Below are positions 42,973 through 51,598 of a DNA stretch of 57,124 nt, piece by piece. Where the stretch lies: positions 60,941 to 118,064 of the forward strand of contig NZ_JAGIQA010000027.1 in assembly GCF_017814975.1 (NCBI RefSeq). Direction: 5' to 3'. Under the pieces are notes generated by a model. That model saw nothing but the letters and a program-made list of their open reading frames with translations. It searched no databases and had not been told where the DNA came from. Origin of the DNA: Cupriavidus consociatus (lineage in GTDB: Bacteria > Pseudomonadota > Gammaproteobacteria > Burkholderiales > Burkholderiaceae). The translations under genes were made by a program, and so were the position numbers. Numbering within the stretch: the stretch's first letter is position 1; each line of letters starts with the position of its first letter.

Positions 42973-45363
42973 TCATCCCCGGCCGTGGTCCCGACCGGGG
43001 AGCGAATCCGCAAACAACGACTTCTTGATGATGGCATGGATGCCCCAGTTGCCATTGACGACCTGCGTCACCCCGAAATCCACGGCAACCGATATCAGGG
43101 TGACGGCCTCGTCTTCGGTCAGCCCCTTGACCGTCATCAGGAAGCGGCGGGCCTTGCGGAAGGCATCGCGCATGGCATCGTCGAGCGTGGATTTCAGGTA
43201 GATATCGCTCTGTGCCATCTTGCCCAGCTCGGTCAGATGGTTCGGGGAACTGAAGCCGTGCAGTATCCACTCGTCGGCGGTCTCCACCAACGGGTAGCTC
43301 AGGTCGGCAAATGGAGACCCGCGTTCAATCATTGTGCTTTTATGCAGGACCAGCTGGAAGTCGCCGGTAAGCGAGCATTCGATCGCCGTTCCGCATAGCT
43401 CCGAGTCGCCCTGGGAGGCATGGGGGTCGCCAATCGACAGCAAGGCGCCCGGAACGGCAACCCTGAGGTAAACGGTGGCGCCTCGCGTGACCCGCCAGTT
43501 GTCCAGGTTTCCGGCGAAGCTCGATGGCGGAATGGAATCGATCAGCCCGTCCTGCGCCGGCGCCACGGCAATGACGCCGAAGTGCGGCCGGACCGGTATG
43601 GCGACATCGCGCAGCACGTCGTAGTTCTTGCTGATGGTGGCATGGTCGACCGGCACGCCGGGATAGTCGATGGTCGGATGCAGCACGCCGAAGGGATCGC
43701 GCTGCGGCGTCCAGCGGAAGCTGTAGACCGCGCGCGCGCAACCGTCGGCACGTTCGCAATCGATCTCGAAGACCGTCACCACCTCGCGCTCGCGCGGCTC
43801 CGTCAGCATGTCGCGGTAGTGAAACCCCCACCAGGTCGAGGCGTTGCTGCCGAACGCCTTTCCGGCAAAGCGCGGATTGGCGCACGGCCGCGGACGTACA
43901 TCGAGGATGCGCACCTCAAGGACATCGCCTGGCATGGCGCCACGAACCGCGATCGGGCCGGTGCAGATATGCACGCCGAAGCCTTCTCCGGCACCACGCC
44001 CATAGACCGAAGCATCGATCGGTCCGGCGCCGCGCCGGTTGACATTCTTCTGCTCCGCGGTCCAGTGGAAGACGCTTTCCGCGCCGGGATCCCCCTCGAT
44101 CATGCGCTCGCGGTCATCCGATGCATGCTGGGTCAGCGTCTCGATCGTGACGCTGTCGCCCGACTTTACCTCCAGCACCGGCGGCAGCGCGTGGCTCAGG
44201 TAGCCCCAATGCACAGTCTTGTCCGTCGCCTGCAGCCAGTGGTGCCGGCCTTCGTGGCGCGCGGCATGCGCTCGCGCCTGGGCAAGGGAAACCACGGCGG
44301 GCACGGGTTGCTGCGCATCAACCGGGCCGTGAACGAGCGGCGCTGCGCGCATGGCGGGGGCAAGCTTTGCATGCGCGGGAAGTCCGCGTGACACCTTCTG
44401 CGGTGGCCGGGGCGCGGGCGCAATCGCCATCTGGTCGCGGTATGCGCGCGGCGAGATGCCGAACTGTTCGCGAAACGCATGGCTGAAATAGGACGGATCG
44501 TTGAAACCCCAGCGATAGCAGATATCGGAAATCGAGAGCTTGTCATACTGCGCGTTCGCCAGATCGGCGCGGCATCGGTCAAGACGGCTGGTGCGCAGAT
44601 AGGAAGAAAAACTGCTGCCCGATTTCTCGAAGAGCTTCTGCAAGTAACGAGCCGACAGGCGCTCGTCCGCGGCGATGGCGGCAAGGCTGAGCTCCGGTTC
44701 CGAAAGGCGAGCATCAATGCGGCTGCAGACGCGGGAAAAGATGGCGGACCGCGATGGCGTCATGTCCGCGGCCGGCATTGCCTGGCTCTCCGCAAGGACC
44801 GCGCCGAGGCACGAAATGATGGTGTTCTCGAACGGCTGAAGCGCCTTGCCCTCAGCCGACACTACCGTATCGAAGCTGAGGGCCATCGATTGCAGCAGCC
44901 GGGCAAACAGCTCGGCCGAGTCGCCGGAAAGCACCAGCGCGGCCCCCGGCAGCGGAGCCGTGATCCTGGTGCCGAGCAATGCCTGCCCGATGTGTATTGC
45001 CATCAGCCGGAAGCCGGTGCTGAGCACCAGCTTCCGGGAGTCCTGTTGCGGCACGCATGCAAGCTGGCCAGGCCGCAGGGGCTCGCGCAGGTCCGGCGCG
45101 GCGAGGGTGGCGTTGCCTTCGACCAGCAACAGCAGCATCATGCCGCGCCCGTCTCCCGCGGCAACGCTCAGGGTCTGGGGAACCGACGAGATGCAGGCCA
45201 GTTCTATTCCCGCGGGCGTTGTCCTCGACTGGATCGTACCGTGCAGGGTGTGATCCGCGCACAGGCTTTCGCAATGCAGCCGCGCGATCCTGAGTTCGTC
45301 GCGCCAGGCGGCGCCCCGCCGGTTGTGCGGATAGGCTTCGGTGGAAAAGCGCAAAAGGTGCAA
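42973..45363 (-). CDS. AraC-type regulator fused to formamidase/acetamidase
   Basis: A single 796-residue frame. Residues ~1-180 resemble the AraC-binding-like sensor; ~208-311 hold both helix-turn-helix motifs (LSLAAIAADERLSARYLQKL; ISDICYRWGFNDPSYFSHAF, ending GISPRAYRDQM). After an Ala/Pro-rich linker, ~380-796 form an FmdA-type amidohydrolase with HWGYLSHALPP, VKSGD, GPIAVRGAMPGDVLEV, NLDNWRV, SIGDPHASQGD and VDFGVTQVVNGNWGIH, all also seen in the FmdA at 45992-47017. The likely start is TTG at 45363 after GGGAGG; an ATG at 45450 has no site. It is downstream of fmdA and two xapX genes. Whether both halves work is unknown. Confidence 0.88.
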   Translation of the reverse strand: MHLLRFSTEAYPHNRRGAAWRDELRIARLHCESLCADHTLHGTIQSRTTPAGIELACISSVPQTLSVAAGDGRGMMLLLLVEGNATLAAPDLREPLRPGQLACVPQQDSRKLVLSTGFRLMAIHIGQALLGTRITAPLPGAALVLSGDSAELFARLLQSMALSFDTVVSAEGKALQPFENTIISCLGAVLAESQAMPAADMTPSRSAIFSRVCSRIDARLSEPELSLAAIAADERLSARYLQKLFEKSGSSFSSYLRTSRLDRCRADLANAQYDKLSISDICYRWGFNDPSYFSHAFREQFGISPRAYRDQMAIAPAPRPPQKVSRGLPAHAKLAPAMRAAPLVHGPVDAQQPVPAVVSLAQARAHAARHEGRHHWLQATDKTVHWGYLSHALPPVLEVKSGDSVTIETLTQHASDDRERMIEGDPGAESVFHWTAEQKNVNRRGAGPIDASVYGRGAGEGFGVHICTGPIAVRGAMPGDVLEVRILDVRPRPCANPRFAGKAFGSNASTWWGFHYRDMLTEPREREVVTVFEIDCERADGCARAVYSFRWTPQRDPFGVLHPTIDYPGVPVDHATISKNYDVLRDVAIPVRPHFGVIAVAPAQDGLIDSIPPSSFAGNLDNWRVTRGATVYLRVAVPGALLSIGDPHASQGDSELCGTAIECSLTGDFQLVLHKSTMIERGSPFADLSYPLVETADEWILHGFSSPNHLTELGKMAQSDIYLKSTLDDAMRDAFRKARRFLMTVKGLTEDEAVTLISVAVDFGVTQVVNGNWGIHAIIKKSLFADSLPGRDHGRG

Positions 45364-45470
45364 TTCAGCCTCCCGGGCAGCATTCTGCAATAGCGCAGTA
45401 GCGTAGTTGGCGGACAAGGTGATCCGCCAACGCTTCAGGCAACTCTGCAAGGGCCTTCGGCCCCGCCAGG

Positions 45471-45662
45471 TTATCCGACCATCAGCTGGCCTCGCATTGC
45501 GGCAACCAGCACGAAACCAGCAAATGTGCCGAAGATGGCAAAGATGCCGCCAAGCACGTTGGGCGCCGGTATCGGCGCACGAACAGCAGTGTAGACAATA
45601 CCAGTCACCAGTCCGACGGCCGCCGCCTGCAACTCGGTCGTCCCCAATGCAATTTCGACCAT
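45471..45662 (-). CDS. XapX/DUF1427 membrane protein, second of two
   Basis: A 63-residue protein with two hydrophobic segments. GLVTGIVYTAVRAPIPAPNV followed by GGIFAIFGTFAGFV is the XapX domain. AGGGAG precedes the ATG at 45662. It begins 13 bp after the first xapX gene and lies 107 bp before the fusion gene. Function of the family is unknown. Confidence 0.85.
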   Translation of the reverse strand: MVEIALGTTELQAAAVGLVTGIVYTAVRAPIPAPNVLGGIFAIFGTFAGFVLVAAMRGQLMVG

Positions 45663-45675
45663 GTTGTTCTCCCTC

Positions 45676-45903
45676 TCAGGAAATTCCGTTGCCCTGGCTG
45701 CCTTGCGGCGGGCGCCCGAAGGCGATCGTCTTGCGCAACGCCTGCACGATCAGGTAACCGAGGTAAGTAAAAAGGATGGCGCAGATCCCGCCGGTGACAT
45801 TGGGCGCGGGAATCGGCAAGTTCAGCCAGGAATAAAGGGTGCCGGTGACCAGGCCGACAATCAGGGCAACCCATTCGTTGCGTCCTACGTAGACGTATTG
45901 CAT
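45676..45903 (-). CDS. XapX/DUF1427 membrane protein, first of two
   Basis: A 75-residue protein. The core GLVTGTLYSWLNLPIPAPNV followed by GGICAILFTYLGYL matches its neighbour. The start at 45903 follows GGAG. It lies 88 bp after fmdA. The two paralogues keep the G-L-V-T-G, P-I-P-A-P-N and G-G-I-x-A-I motifs and may form a hetero-oligomer, which is inference. Confidence 0.85.
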   Translation of the reverse strand: MQYVYVGRNEWVALIVGLVTGTLYSWLNLPIPAPNVTGGICAILFTYLGYLIVQALRKTIAFGRPPQGSQGNGIS

Positions 45904-45991
45904 GCCGCTTGCTCCGGTTCCGCAGCCGCGCGGGGTCCCGCCTGGCGGCGGCGGGCGTCCGGCAGTGCGTGGATTCGATGAGGGTGCCAGC

Positions 45992-47017
45992 TCAGCCCTT
46001 GCCCTTCGGGGGGAAGATCGCGCGAGGCATGGTGCAGTGGATGCCCTGCGTGCCATCGACGACCTGCGTCACACCGAAGTCGGCGGACACGCTCATCAGC
46101 GAGTAGGCGTCATCGCGCGAGAGGCCCTGCTGTTCCGTCAGCAGCTGGATCATGTCGCGGGCCGCGTTCTTGCCGGCTTCATCGAGGTCCTCGTGGAAAC
46201 CGTGGACGACCCAGCAATCCGGCGTTTCCAGAAGCGGCGAAGGGAAGTGAAAGTCCTTGCGCAGGATCACCTGGAACAGTACGTTCAGCGAGGCCTCGAT
46301 CGCCGTACCGCTGATTTCGCCGTCGCCCTGCGAGATATGCGGGTCGCCGATCGAAAACAGGGCGCCATCGACCTGGACTGGATAGTACATGGTGGCCCCC
46401 GCACCGATACGCCAGTTGTCGATATTGCCGCCATGCAGTCCGGGCTCGACGGTAGTGACCCGACCGCGTTTGTCGGGCGCGACCCCCGCCGTGCCCAGAT
46501 GGGGGCGCACCGGAACGCGCACACCGGCAAGCGCCGGCTGGCGGCAGCATTCGCGGTCGTCGACCACCTTGCCGGGAGTGGTCAGCTTGCCGGGATAATC
46601 GAACGCATAGAGCGCATGCGCGGTGTTGGAGGCCTGGTCCAGCTCATAGATCGTGACCCGCTCTTTCCCGAACTCCCTGTAGAGCTGTCCCCAGTGCGCC
46701 GCAACGTTGGCCCCGAAGCGGAAGCGCGGGATCATCTGGAGATAGCGCACCTCCAGCACATCGCCGGGCCTGGCATCCTCGACATAGATGGGCCCGGTCA
46801 TGATATGCACACCGGGGTTGCGATCATCATGCGGGATCTTCTGGTAGATCTCGCGGATGGCGTCATCCATCATCAGGTCTGGCGCATCGCCTGCGTGATG
46901 TGTCACGGCTTCGGCGCGAATCAGGTCGCCGCTTTTCACGGTCAGGGCGGGCGCCTTGGTGGCATCGAAATAGCCCCAATGGATGGTCTCGGGGCGAGCG
47001 GGCAGGTCATGCAGCAT
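45992..47017 (-). CDS. formamidase/acetamidase family protein
   Basis: A 341-residue stand-alone FmdA-family enzyme that hydrolyses formamide or acetamide to ammonia and acid. Motifs: TIHWGYFDATKAPALTVKSG, TGPIYVEDARPGDVLEV, GNIDNWRIGAG, SIGDPHISQGDGE and ADFGVTQVVDGTQGIH. AGGAG five bases upstream fixes the ATG at 47017. It is the first gene of the fmdA-xapX-xapX-fusion operon. No signal peptide, so cytoplasmic. Confidence 0.9.
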   Translation of the reverse strand: MLHDLPARPETIHWGYFDATKAPALTVKSGDLIRAEAVTHHAGDAPDLMMDDAIREIYQKIPHDDRNPGVHIMTGPIYVEDARPGDVLEVRYLQMIPRFRFGANVAAHWGQLYREFGKERVTIYELDQASNTAHALYAFDYPGKLTTPGKVVDDRECCRQPALAGVRVPVRPHLGTAGVAPDKRGRVTTVEPGLHGGNIDNWRIGAGATMYYPVQVDGALFSIGDPHISQGDGEISGTAIEASLNVLFQVILRKDFHFPSPLLETPDCWVVHGFHEDLDEAGKNAARDMIQLLTEQQGLSRDDAYSLMSVSADFGVTQVVDGTQGIHCTMPRAIFPPKGKG

Positions 47018-47352
47018 GTTGTCTCCTGGATTTTTTTCGCGGCCGCATCCCCCGCCGCTCACTCGGTGAGCAGCGGTACCCGGGCAGGCTGAGAGGGGGA
47101 TATCGGCTATTCGTGCTTCTCATGAATCGCCGTCATTGAACTCGGCGACTCGCGTCCGGACAGGAAAGCCCGGATACCGCGCCGCAGTGCTTACGGTGCC
47201 GCGCGGTGAATTCATACTAGGAGGGGGCGGTGTGGGACCAATATGGCGATTCGCCCCAAAGACTTGTGCTGGTGCGTACTAGGGTAAACGTGCGCGCGGG
47301 CCGACGATTGATCAGCGGGCGCGGTGGAAGCCTGTGGTCATGGCTTCCGGCT
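47018..47352. other. intergenic region before the fmdA operon
   Basis: 335 bp without a supported gene. TACTAGG occurs at 47215-47221 and 47277-47283, 62 bp apart, and a CTCAC-TCG-GTGAG hairpin lies near the fmdA start. It should contain the operon promoter and perhaps the binding sites of the fused regulator, but I cannot assign -35/-10 elements. Confidence 0.4.
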
Positions 47353-47784
47353 TCACCGCGACCGAATAGCGGTATCCGCCGCAGGATCGTACGGCAGTAC
47401 CCTGTCCTGCTCGTCCGGACTGTTCCGGGCAACGATGGCGCGGGCCGGCTCGGTGGCACTGAGATTGAACGGCTGGTGCGGAACGCCGGGCGGGATAAAC
47501 AGGAAGTCGCCCGCTTCAGTGACCACGGAATCTCGCAAGCCGGGTCCGTAGCGGGTTTCGACCCGGCCCTCCAGCACGTATATGGCAGTCTCGTGTTCGC
47601 AATGCACATGGGCTTCCGCGTGCGCGCCGGGCGGGACAACGACAAGGTGCATGGACAATGCCCTGGCGCCTGCCGTCGTGCCGGAGATGCCAACGAAATA
47701 CGGCAGCTTCTGGCTGGTGGCAATTTCCCGGTCCGGATGCACCGCCACCAGGGTCGACGGCACGGTCGCGCTCGTTGTCTGCAT
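47353..47784 (-). CDS. cupin domain protein
   Basis: A 143-residue single-domain cupin. The first metal motif is HAEAHVHCEHETAIYVLEGR (~55-74), the second DFLFIPPGVPHQPFNLSA. It may be a dioxygenase, isomerase or sugar-binding protein. It is 108 bp downstream of an SDR gene on the same strand and could be co-transcribed. Confidence 0.85.
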   Translation of the reverse strand: MQTTSATVPSTLVAVHPDREIATSQKLPYFVGISGTTAGARALSMHLVVVPPGAHAEAHVHCEHETAIYVLEGRVETRYGPGLRDSVVTEAGDFLFIPPGVPHQPFNLSATEPARAIVARNSPDEQDRVLPYDPAADTAIRSR

Positions 47785-47892
47785 GATGCAATGCTCCGCT
47801 GTCTCGGCAGGCTTGAACGGCCACCTGCAAATTCATCATAGCGATGTGCCGATGGCCGTTCAATCGCGCGCTCCGCCTGGCGCCGCACCGCC

Positions 47893-48660
47893 TTACTGTG
47901 CCGACAAGCCCCCATCCACCCCGATGCTCTGGCCGTGAATGTAGCGTCCGGCCGGCGCCGCCAGCAGCACCGCCAGCCCCGCCACGTCCTCCGCCTCGCC
48001 GATGCGCCGCATGGGCACGCCCGCGGCCAGGCGCGCTTCGCGTTCCGGGTCGCCCCACAGGGCATCGCGCGAGAATTCCGTGCGCACCGGGCCCGGGTTG
48101 ATCGCATTGACGTTGATGCCGGACGGGCCGAGCTCCAGCGCAAGGCTGCGCATGGCCTGGTCGATCGCTGCCTTGGTCACGCTGTACAGGCCAAGGAACG
48201 CCGAGCCGCGCTTCGCCGCGATGCTCGACATGAAAGTGATCGAGCCATCGCGGCGCTCGGCCATCTGCGGCGCCAGCGCGTTCACCAGCATCAGGTTGCC
48301 GCGTACGTTGCCGGCCATGGCCGCATCGAACACATCGGGGCCTTGCGTCAGCATGGAACCCGGTGTGGCGCCGGCCGCCGCACTGAGGACCAGCGCATCG
48401 ACCCGGCCGTAGGCGGCCAGCGCCTGCTCTGCGAAAGCACGCACGCTGTCGACGTCGGCAATGTCACAGGCGATGCCGGTGGCGCGGAGGCCTTCCGCTT
48501 CAAGCTGCGCGGCAACGGTGCGCGCCGCTTCGGCGTCACGTCCCGATACCACCACCGCGGCGCCGGCGCTGCCAAGCGCCCTTGCCATGGCGAGGCCCAT
48601 GCCGCGCGTGGATCCGGTGACGACGGCAACGCGGCCGCTCAAATCGAAAAGATTGTGCAT
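47893..48660 (-). CDS. SDR family oxidoreductase
   Basis: A 255-residue classical short-chain dehydrogenase. Seen: cofactor loop TGSTRGMGLAMA, NNAG-equivalent LSAAAGATPG, catalytic Ser/Tyr/Lys in MSSIAAKRG and YSVTKAA, and NAINPGPVRTEF. GlyxxxGlyxGly replaced by TGSTRGMG is normal. The start at 48660 follows AGGAG. Divergent from a TetR gene with inverted repeats between them. Confidence 0.92.
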   Translation of the reverse strand: MHNLFDLSGRVAVVTGSTRGMGLAMARALGSAGAAVVVSGRDAEAARTVAAQLEAEGLRATGIACDIADVDSVRAFAEQALAAYGRVDALVLSAAAGATPGSMLTQGPDVFDAAMAGNVRGNLMLVNALAPQMAERRDGSITFMSSIAAKRGSAFLGLYSVTKAAIDQAMRSLALELGPSGINVNAINPGPVRTEFSRDALWGDPEREARLAAGVPMRRIGEAEDVAGLAVLLAAPAGRYIHGQSIGVDGGLSAQ

Positions 48661-48703
48661 GACGAATAACTCCTGAAGGGCGATGGTGAGGTCTTTCCGG
48701 TTT

Positions 48704-48750
48704 AATAGATGATGGCTGACATCTATTGAATAAAGTATGGCCATCATCTA
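48704..48750. promoter_or_regulatory. paired inverted repeats between SDR and tetR
   Basis: AATAGATG-N8-CATCTATT (48704-48727) and the wider TAGATGATGGC (48706-48716) / GCCATCATCTA (48740-48750), both perfect. They lie in the promoter region shared by the divergent genes and are probable TetR operators. Confidence 0.65.
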
Positions 48751-48787
48751 AACTGCGGTCAAGGCAGAATTCCGAGGAGTCCTTCAC

Positions 48788-49381
48788 ATGGCGCGCGCAT
48801 CACGCGAACAAGCCGACAAGAACCGCGAGGCGATCGAGCAATCGTCGTCGCGGCTGTTCCGCGAGCGCGGACTGAACGGCGTCAGCGTCGCCGAACTGAT
48901 GGCCGATGCCGGCCTGACCCACGGCGGCTTTTATGGCCACTTTGCGTCCAAGGACGCGCTCGCCGCGCAGGCCTGCAAGCGTGCCTTCGAAGAATCTGCC
49001 GCGCGCTGGGCACGCCGGCTGGCGCGCGCCAACGGCGACCGGCACACCATGCTGGCCAACCTGGTCGAGCCTTACCTGACGGCTGCGCATTGCGCCAACC
49101 CTGGCGTCGGCTGCGCGGCGGCATCGCTGGCGGCGGACGTGGCGCGCGAACCGGCCGACAAGCCGGTGCGGCAGGCCTTCCTGGACGGCTTCAAGGTACT
49201 GGTCGATGAAATGGCCACGACCGTAGCCAGCGAGAACCCGCAGATACGCGAGGAACAGGCCCTGGTCCGCATGGCCATGCTGGTCGGTGCGCTGACGCTG
49301 GCGCGCGCAACCGAAGGCGATCCGATCTCCGACGCCATGCTTGACGCCGTCCGCAACCGTTTGCTGGGCAGTTCCGCCTAG
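48788..49381 (+). CDS. TetR/AcrR family transcriptional regulator
   Basis: A 197-residue protein with helix-turn-helix RERGLNGVSVAELMADAGLT followed by GGFYGHFASKDAL. The ligand domain has a Cys in NPGVGCAAASL, as in regulators that sense electrophiles. It is divergent from the SDR gene, whose promoter carries the inverted repeats, and 107 bp before an MFS gene. Confidence 0.92.
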   Translation: MARASREQADKNREAIEQSSSRLFRERGLNGVSVAELMADAGLTHGGFYGHFASKDALAAQACKRAFEESAARWARRLARANGDRHTMLANLVEPYLTAAHCANPGVGCAAASLAADVAREPADKPVRQAFLDGFKVLVDEMATTVASENPQIREEQALVRMAMLVGALTLARATEGDPISDAMLDAVRNRLLGSSA

Positions 49382-49488
49382 CCGCCACCCCGTCTGTCAA
49401 CCACGTGCCGGCCTTCCCCCTGCCACCTCCGGGCCGGCGGGCTGGCCCCCTTTTGCCCATCGCCACCCAACGAGTCCAGAGAAACCCA

Positions 49489-50790
49489 ATGTTCGCGCAA
49501 GCCTTATCCCGCCGGCTCGACCGGCGCGGCATCCACTACGCGTGGCTGGTCGCCGCCCTCACCTTCCTGGTGATGCTCACCACCTCGGCCGCGCTGGGCC
49601 TGCCCGGCGCGTTCCTGTCGCCGCTGGCGCGCGAGATGGGCTGGAACACCGACGAGATCTCGTCAATCCTCGCTTTCCGCTTTGCGCTGTTCGGGCTGAT
49701 GGCTCCCTTTTCCGCCATCCTGATGGAGCGCTTCGGCGTGCGCAACGTGGTCTGCGCGGCGCTGGCGCTGATCGCAGGCGGCATGGCGCTGGCAACGGTA
49801 TCAACCGAGCTGTGGCAGCTCTTCGTCGCGTGGGGGCTGATGCTGGGCGTCGGCTCCGGGCTCACCGCGCTGGTGCTGGCCGCCGTGGTCGCCAACCGCT
49901 GGTTCAGCGCGCGGCGCGGGCTGGTCATCGGCCTGCTGACCGCCAGTTCCGCCACCGGCCAGCTCGCATTTCTGCCGGTGGCGGCCTGGCTGATCGAGCA
50001 TATGGGCTGGCGCGTAGCCGTGCTGCCCGTGCTGGCCGCATGTGCGCTGCTGGCCGTGCTGGTGCTCGGCCTGATGCGCAACCGTCCCGCCGACGTGGGC
50101 CTGGCGGCGTTCGGCGAAGTCCCGGCCGCGGTGCCGGTGCAGCCGTCCGCGCCCCCGGCACCGCTGACGCTGCGCGCCCCGTTCGTGGTGCTGCGCGATG
50201 CCGCGCGCACTCAGGCCTTCTGGGTCCTCGCCGGCACCTTCTTTATCTGCGGCCTGAGCACCAACGGGCTGATCCAGACGCATTTCATCGCGCTCTGCGG
50301 CGACTTTGGCATGGGCCCGGTGCCGGCAGCATCGGCACTGGCGATGATGGGCGCGTTCGACTTCGTCGGCACGATCCTGTCGGGCTGGCTGTCGGACCGC
50401 TATGACAGCCGCAAGCTGCTGTTCTGGTATTACGCGCTGCGCGGCCTGTCGCTGTTCTGGCTGCCGCATTCGACCTTCACGCTGTACGGCCTGTCGATCT
50501 TTGCCATGTTCTACGGGCTGGACTGGATCGCCACCGTGCCGCCGACGGTCAAGCTGGCCGCAACCGCCTTCGGCCGCGAGCGCGCACCGGTGGTGTTCGG
50601 CTGGATCTTTGCGGCCCACCAGATCGGCGCGGCCGTGGCAGCGTTCGGCGCGGGGATGACGCGCACGCTGCTGCTGACCTATACGCCGGCGCTGTATGCA
50701 GCCGGGGCGGCCTGCGTGGTGGCGGCGCTGCTGGCATTGGTGGTCAGCCGCAAGCGCGCGGCAAGCGTGGCGGAGGCCGCCCGGGCGTAA
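49489..50790 (+). CDS. MFS transporter
   Basis: A 433-residue protein with ~12 helices; the start at 49489 gives MFAQALSRRLDRRGIHYAWL, and loop motif DFVGTILSGWLSDRYDSRKL is in the middle. The pattern resembles MFS members of the oxalate/monocarboxylate-like branch, though the substrate is not clear. The upstream TetR may control it. Confidence 0.87.
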   Translation: MFAQALSRRLDRRGIHYAWLVAALTFLVMLTTSAALGLPGAFLSPLAREMGWNTDEISSILAFRFALFGLMAPFSAILMERFGVRNVVCAALALIAGGMALATVSTELWQLFVAWGLMLGVGSGLTALVLAAVVANRWFSARRGLVIGLLTASSATGQLAFLPVAAWLIEHMGWRVAVLPVLAACALLAVLVLGLMRNRPADVGLAAFGEVPAAVPVQPSAPPAPLTLRAPFVVLRDAARTQAFWVLAGTFFICGLSTNGLIQTHFIALCGDFGMGPVPAASALAMMGAFDFVGTILSGWLSDRYDSRKLLFWYYALRGLSLFWLPHSTFTLYGLSIFAMFYGLDWIATVPPTVKLAATAFGRERAPVVFGWIFAAHQIGAAVAAFGAGMTRTLLLTYTPALYAAGAACVVAALLALVVSRKRAASVAEAARA

Positions 50791-50798
50791 CAGGGCGT

Positions 50799-50839
50799 TG
50801 TGTGCTCCCCTCTCCCGCTTGCTGGAGAGGGAGCACACA
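50799..50839. repeat. REP-like hairpin between MFS and pssA
   Basis: TGTGTGCTCCCCTCTCC and GGAGAGGGAGCACACA pair over 16 bp with a one-base bulge and an 8-base loop. It lies in the convergent gap. CCCTCTCC-loop-GGAGAGGG elements resemble dispersed palindromes of Burkholderiales and may stop transcription from both sides. Confidence 0.65.
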
Positions 50840-50950
50840 GTCGGCACTTTTGTGCCCGGCTCGGCGCGCCGGCTTAAACATCAACAAAAACCGGACAGCC
50901 AGGCAGCGCCGGCGCGGCATTCCCGCGCGGGCGCTGGTCCATTCCATTCA

Positions 50951-51589
50951 TCAGAATTTGGGGATGCGCAGCGTCTTGCTGACCATCAGCGTGCCCGACA
51001 GCGCGAACAGCAGCGCCAGCGGATGCAGCACGGCAGGCCCCAGCGCCCAGGCGCCGCCGGGCAGGTCACCACCAAGTTGCCCCTGCCAGGCGCACCATGC
51101 CAGCACGCCGGTGAGCAGCACGCTGGTCGGGATCGGCGTACCTTCGAAATACGCCACCTTGCCGCTGTCGCTGCCGGCGGCCAGCGATTCGGCGGTGACG
51201 TTGAAGCGCGCCAGCCGGCTCACGCCGCAGCAGACGAAGTAGATCAGGATGGCCAGGTCCCAGCCGCCGCGCATGCCGGCGGCAAACGCCAGCGTGGCCG
51301 GCCCGACGCCGAACGAGATCACGTCGGCCAGCGAATCGAGTTCGCGCCCCAGCGCCGAATGGGCATGGCGCCAGCGCGCGATGCGGCCGTCGAGCACGTC
51401 GAAAATAAAGGCCAGCGGCGCCAGCGCCGCGGCCGTATAGAAGTGCGACAGCTGCTGGTCCGCGACGAAGAACATCGCGAAGAACACCGACGCCATGCCG
51501 CAGGCGGCATTGCCGAGCGTGAACACATCGGCAAGCTGCAGTTCGCGCAGCATCGAGAAATGACGGGGACGCTCGGGCCGGGTGTTCAT
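50951..51589 (-). CDS. pssA: CDP-diacylglycerol-serine O-phosphatidyltransferase
   Basis: A 212-residue integral membrane enzyme. The CDP-alcohol phosphatidyltransferase motif D-x2-D-G-x2-A-R-x8-G-x3-D-x3-D is complete (DVLDGRIAR, then LGRELDSLAD). The length and N-terminus fit the small bacterial PssA type. It makes phosphatidylserine in the inner membrane. Whether it is the main or a second copy cannot be told here. Confidence 0.9.
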   Translation of the reverse strand: MNTRPERPRHFSMLRELQLADVFTLGNAACGMASVFFAMFFVADQQLSHFYTAAALAPLAFIFDVLDGRIARWRHAHSALGRELDSLADVISFGVGPATLAFAAGMRGGWDLAILIYFVCCGVSRLARFNVTAESLAAGSDSGKVAYFEGTPIPTSVLLTGVLAWCAWQGQLGGDLPGGAWALGPAVLHPLALLFALSGTLMVSKTLRIPKF

Positions 51590-51598
51590 GGAACTCGC

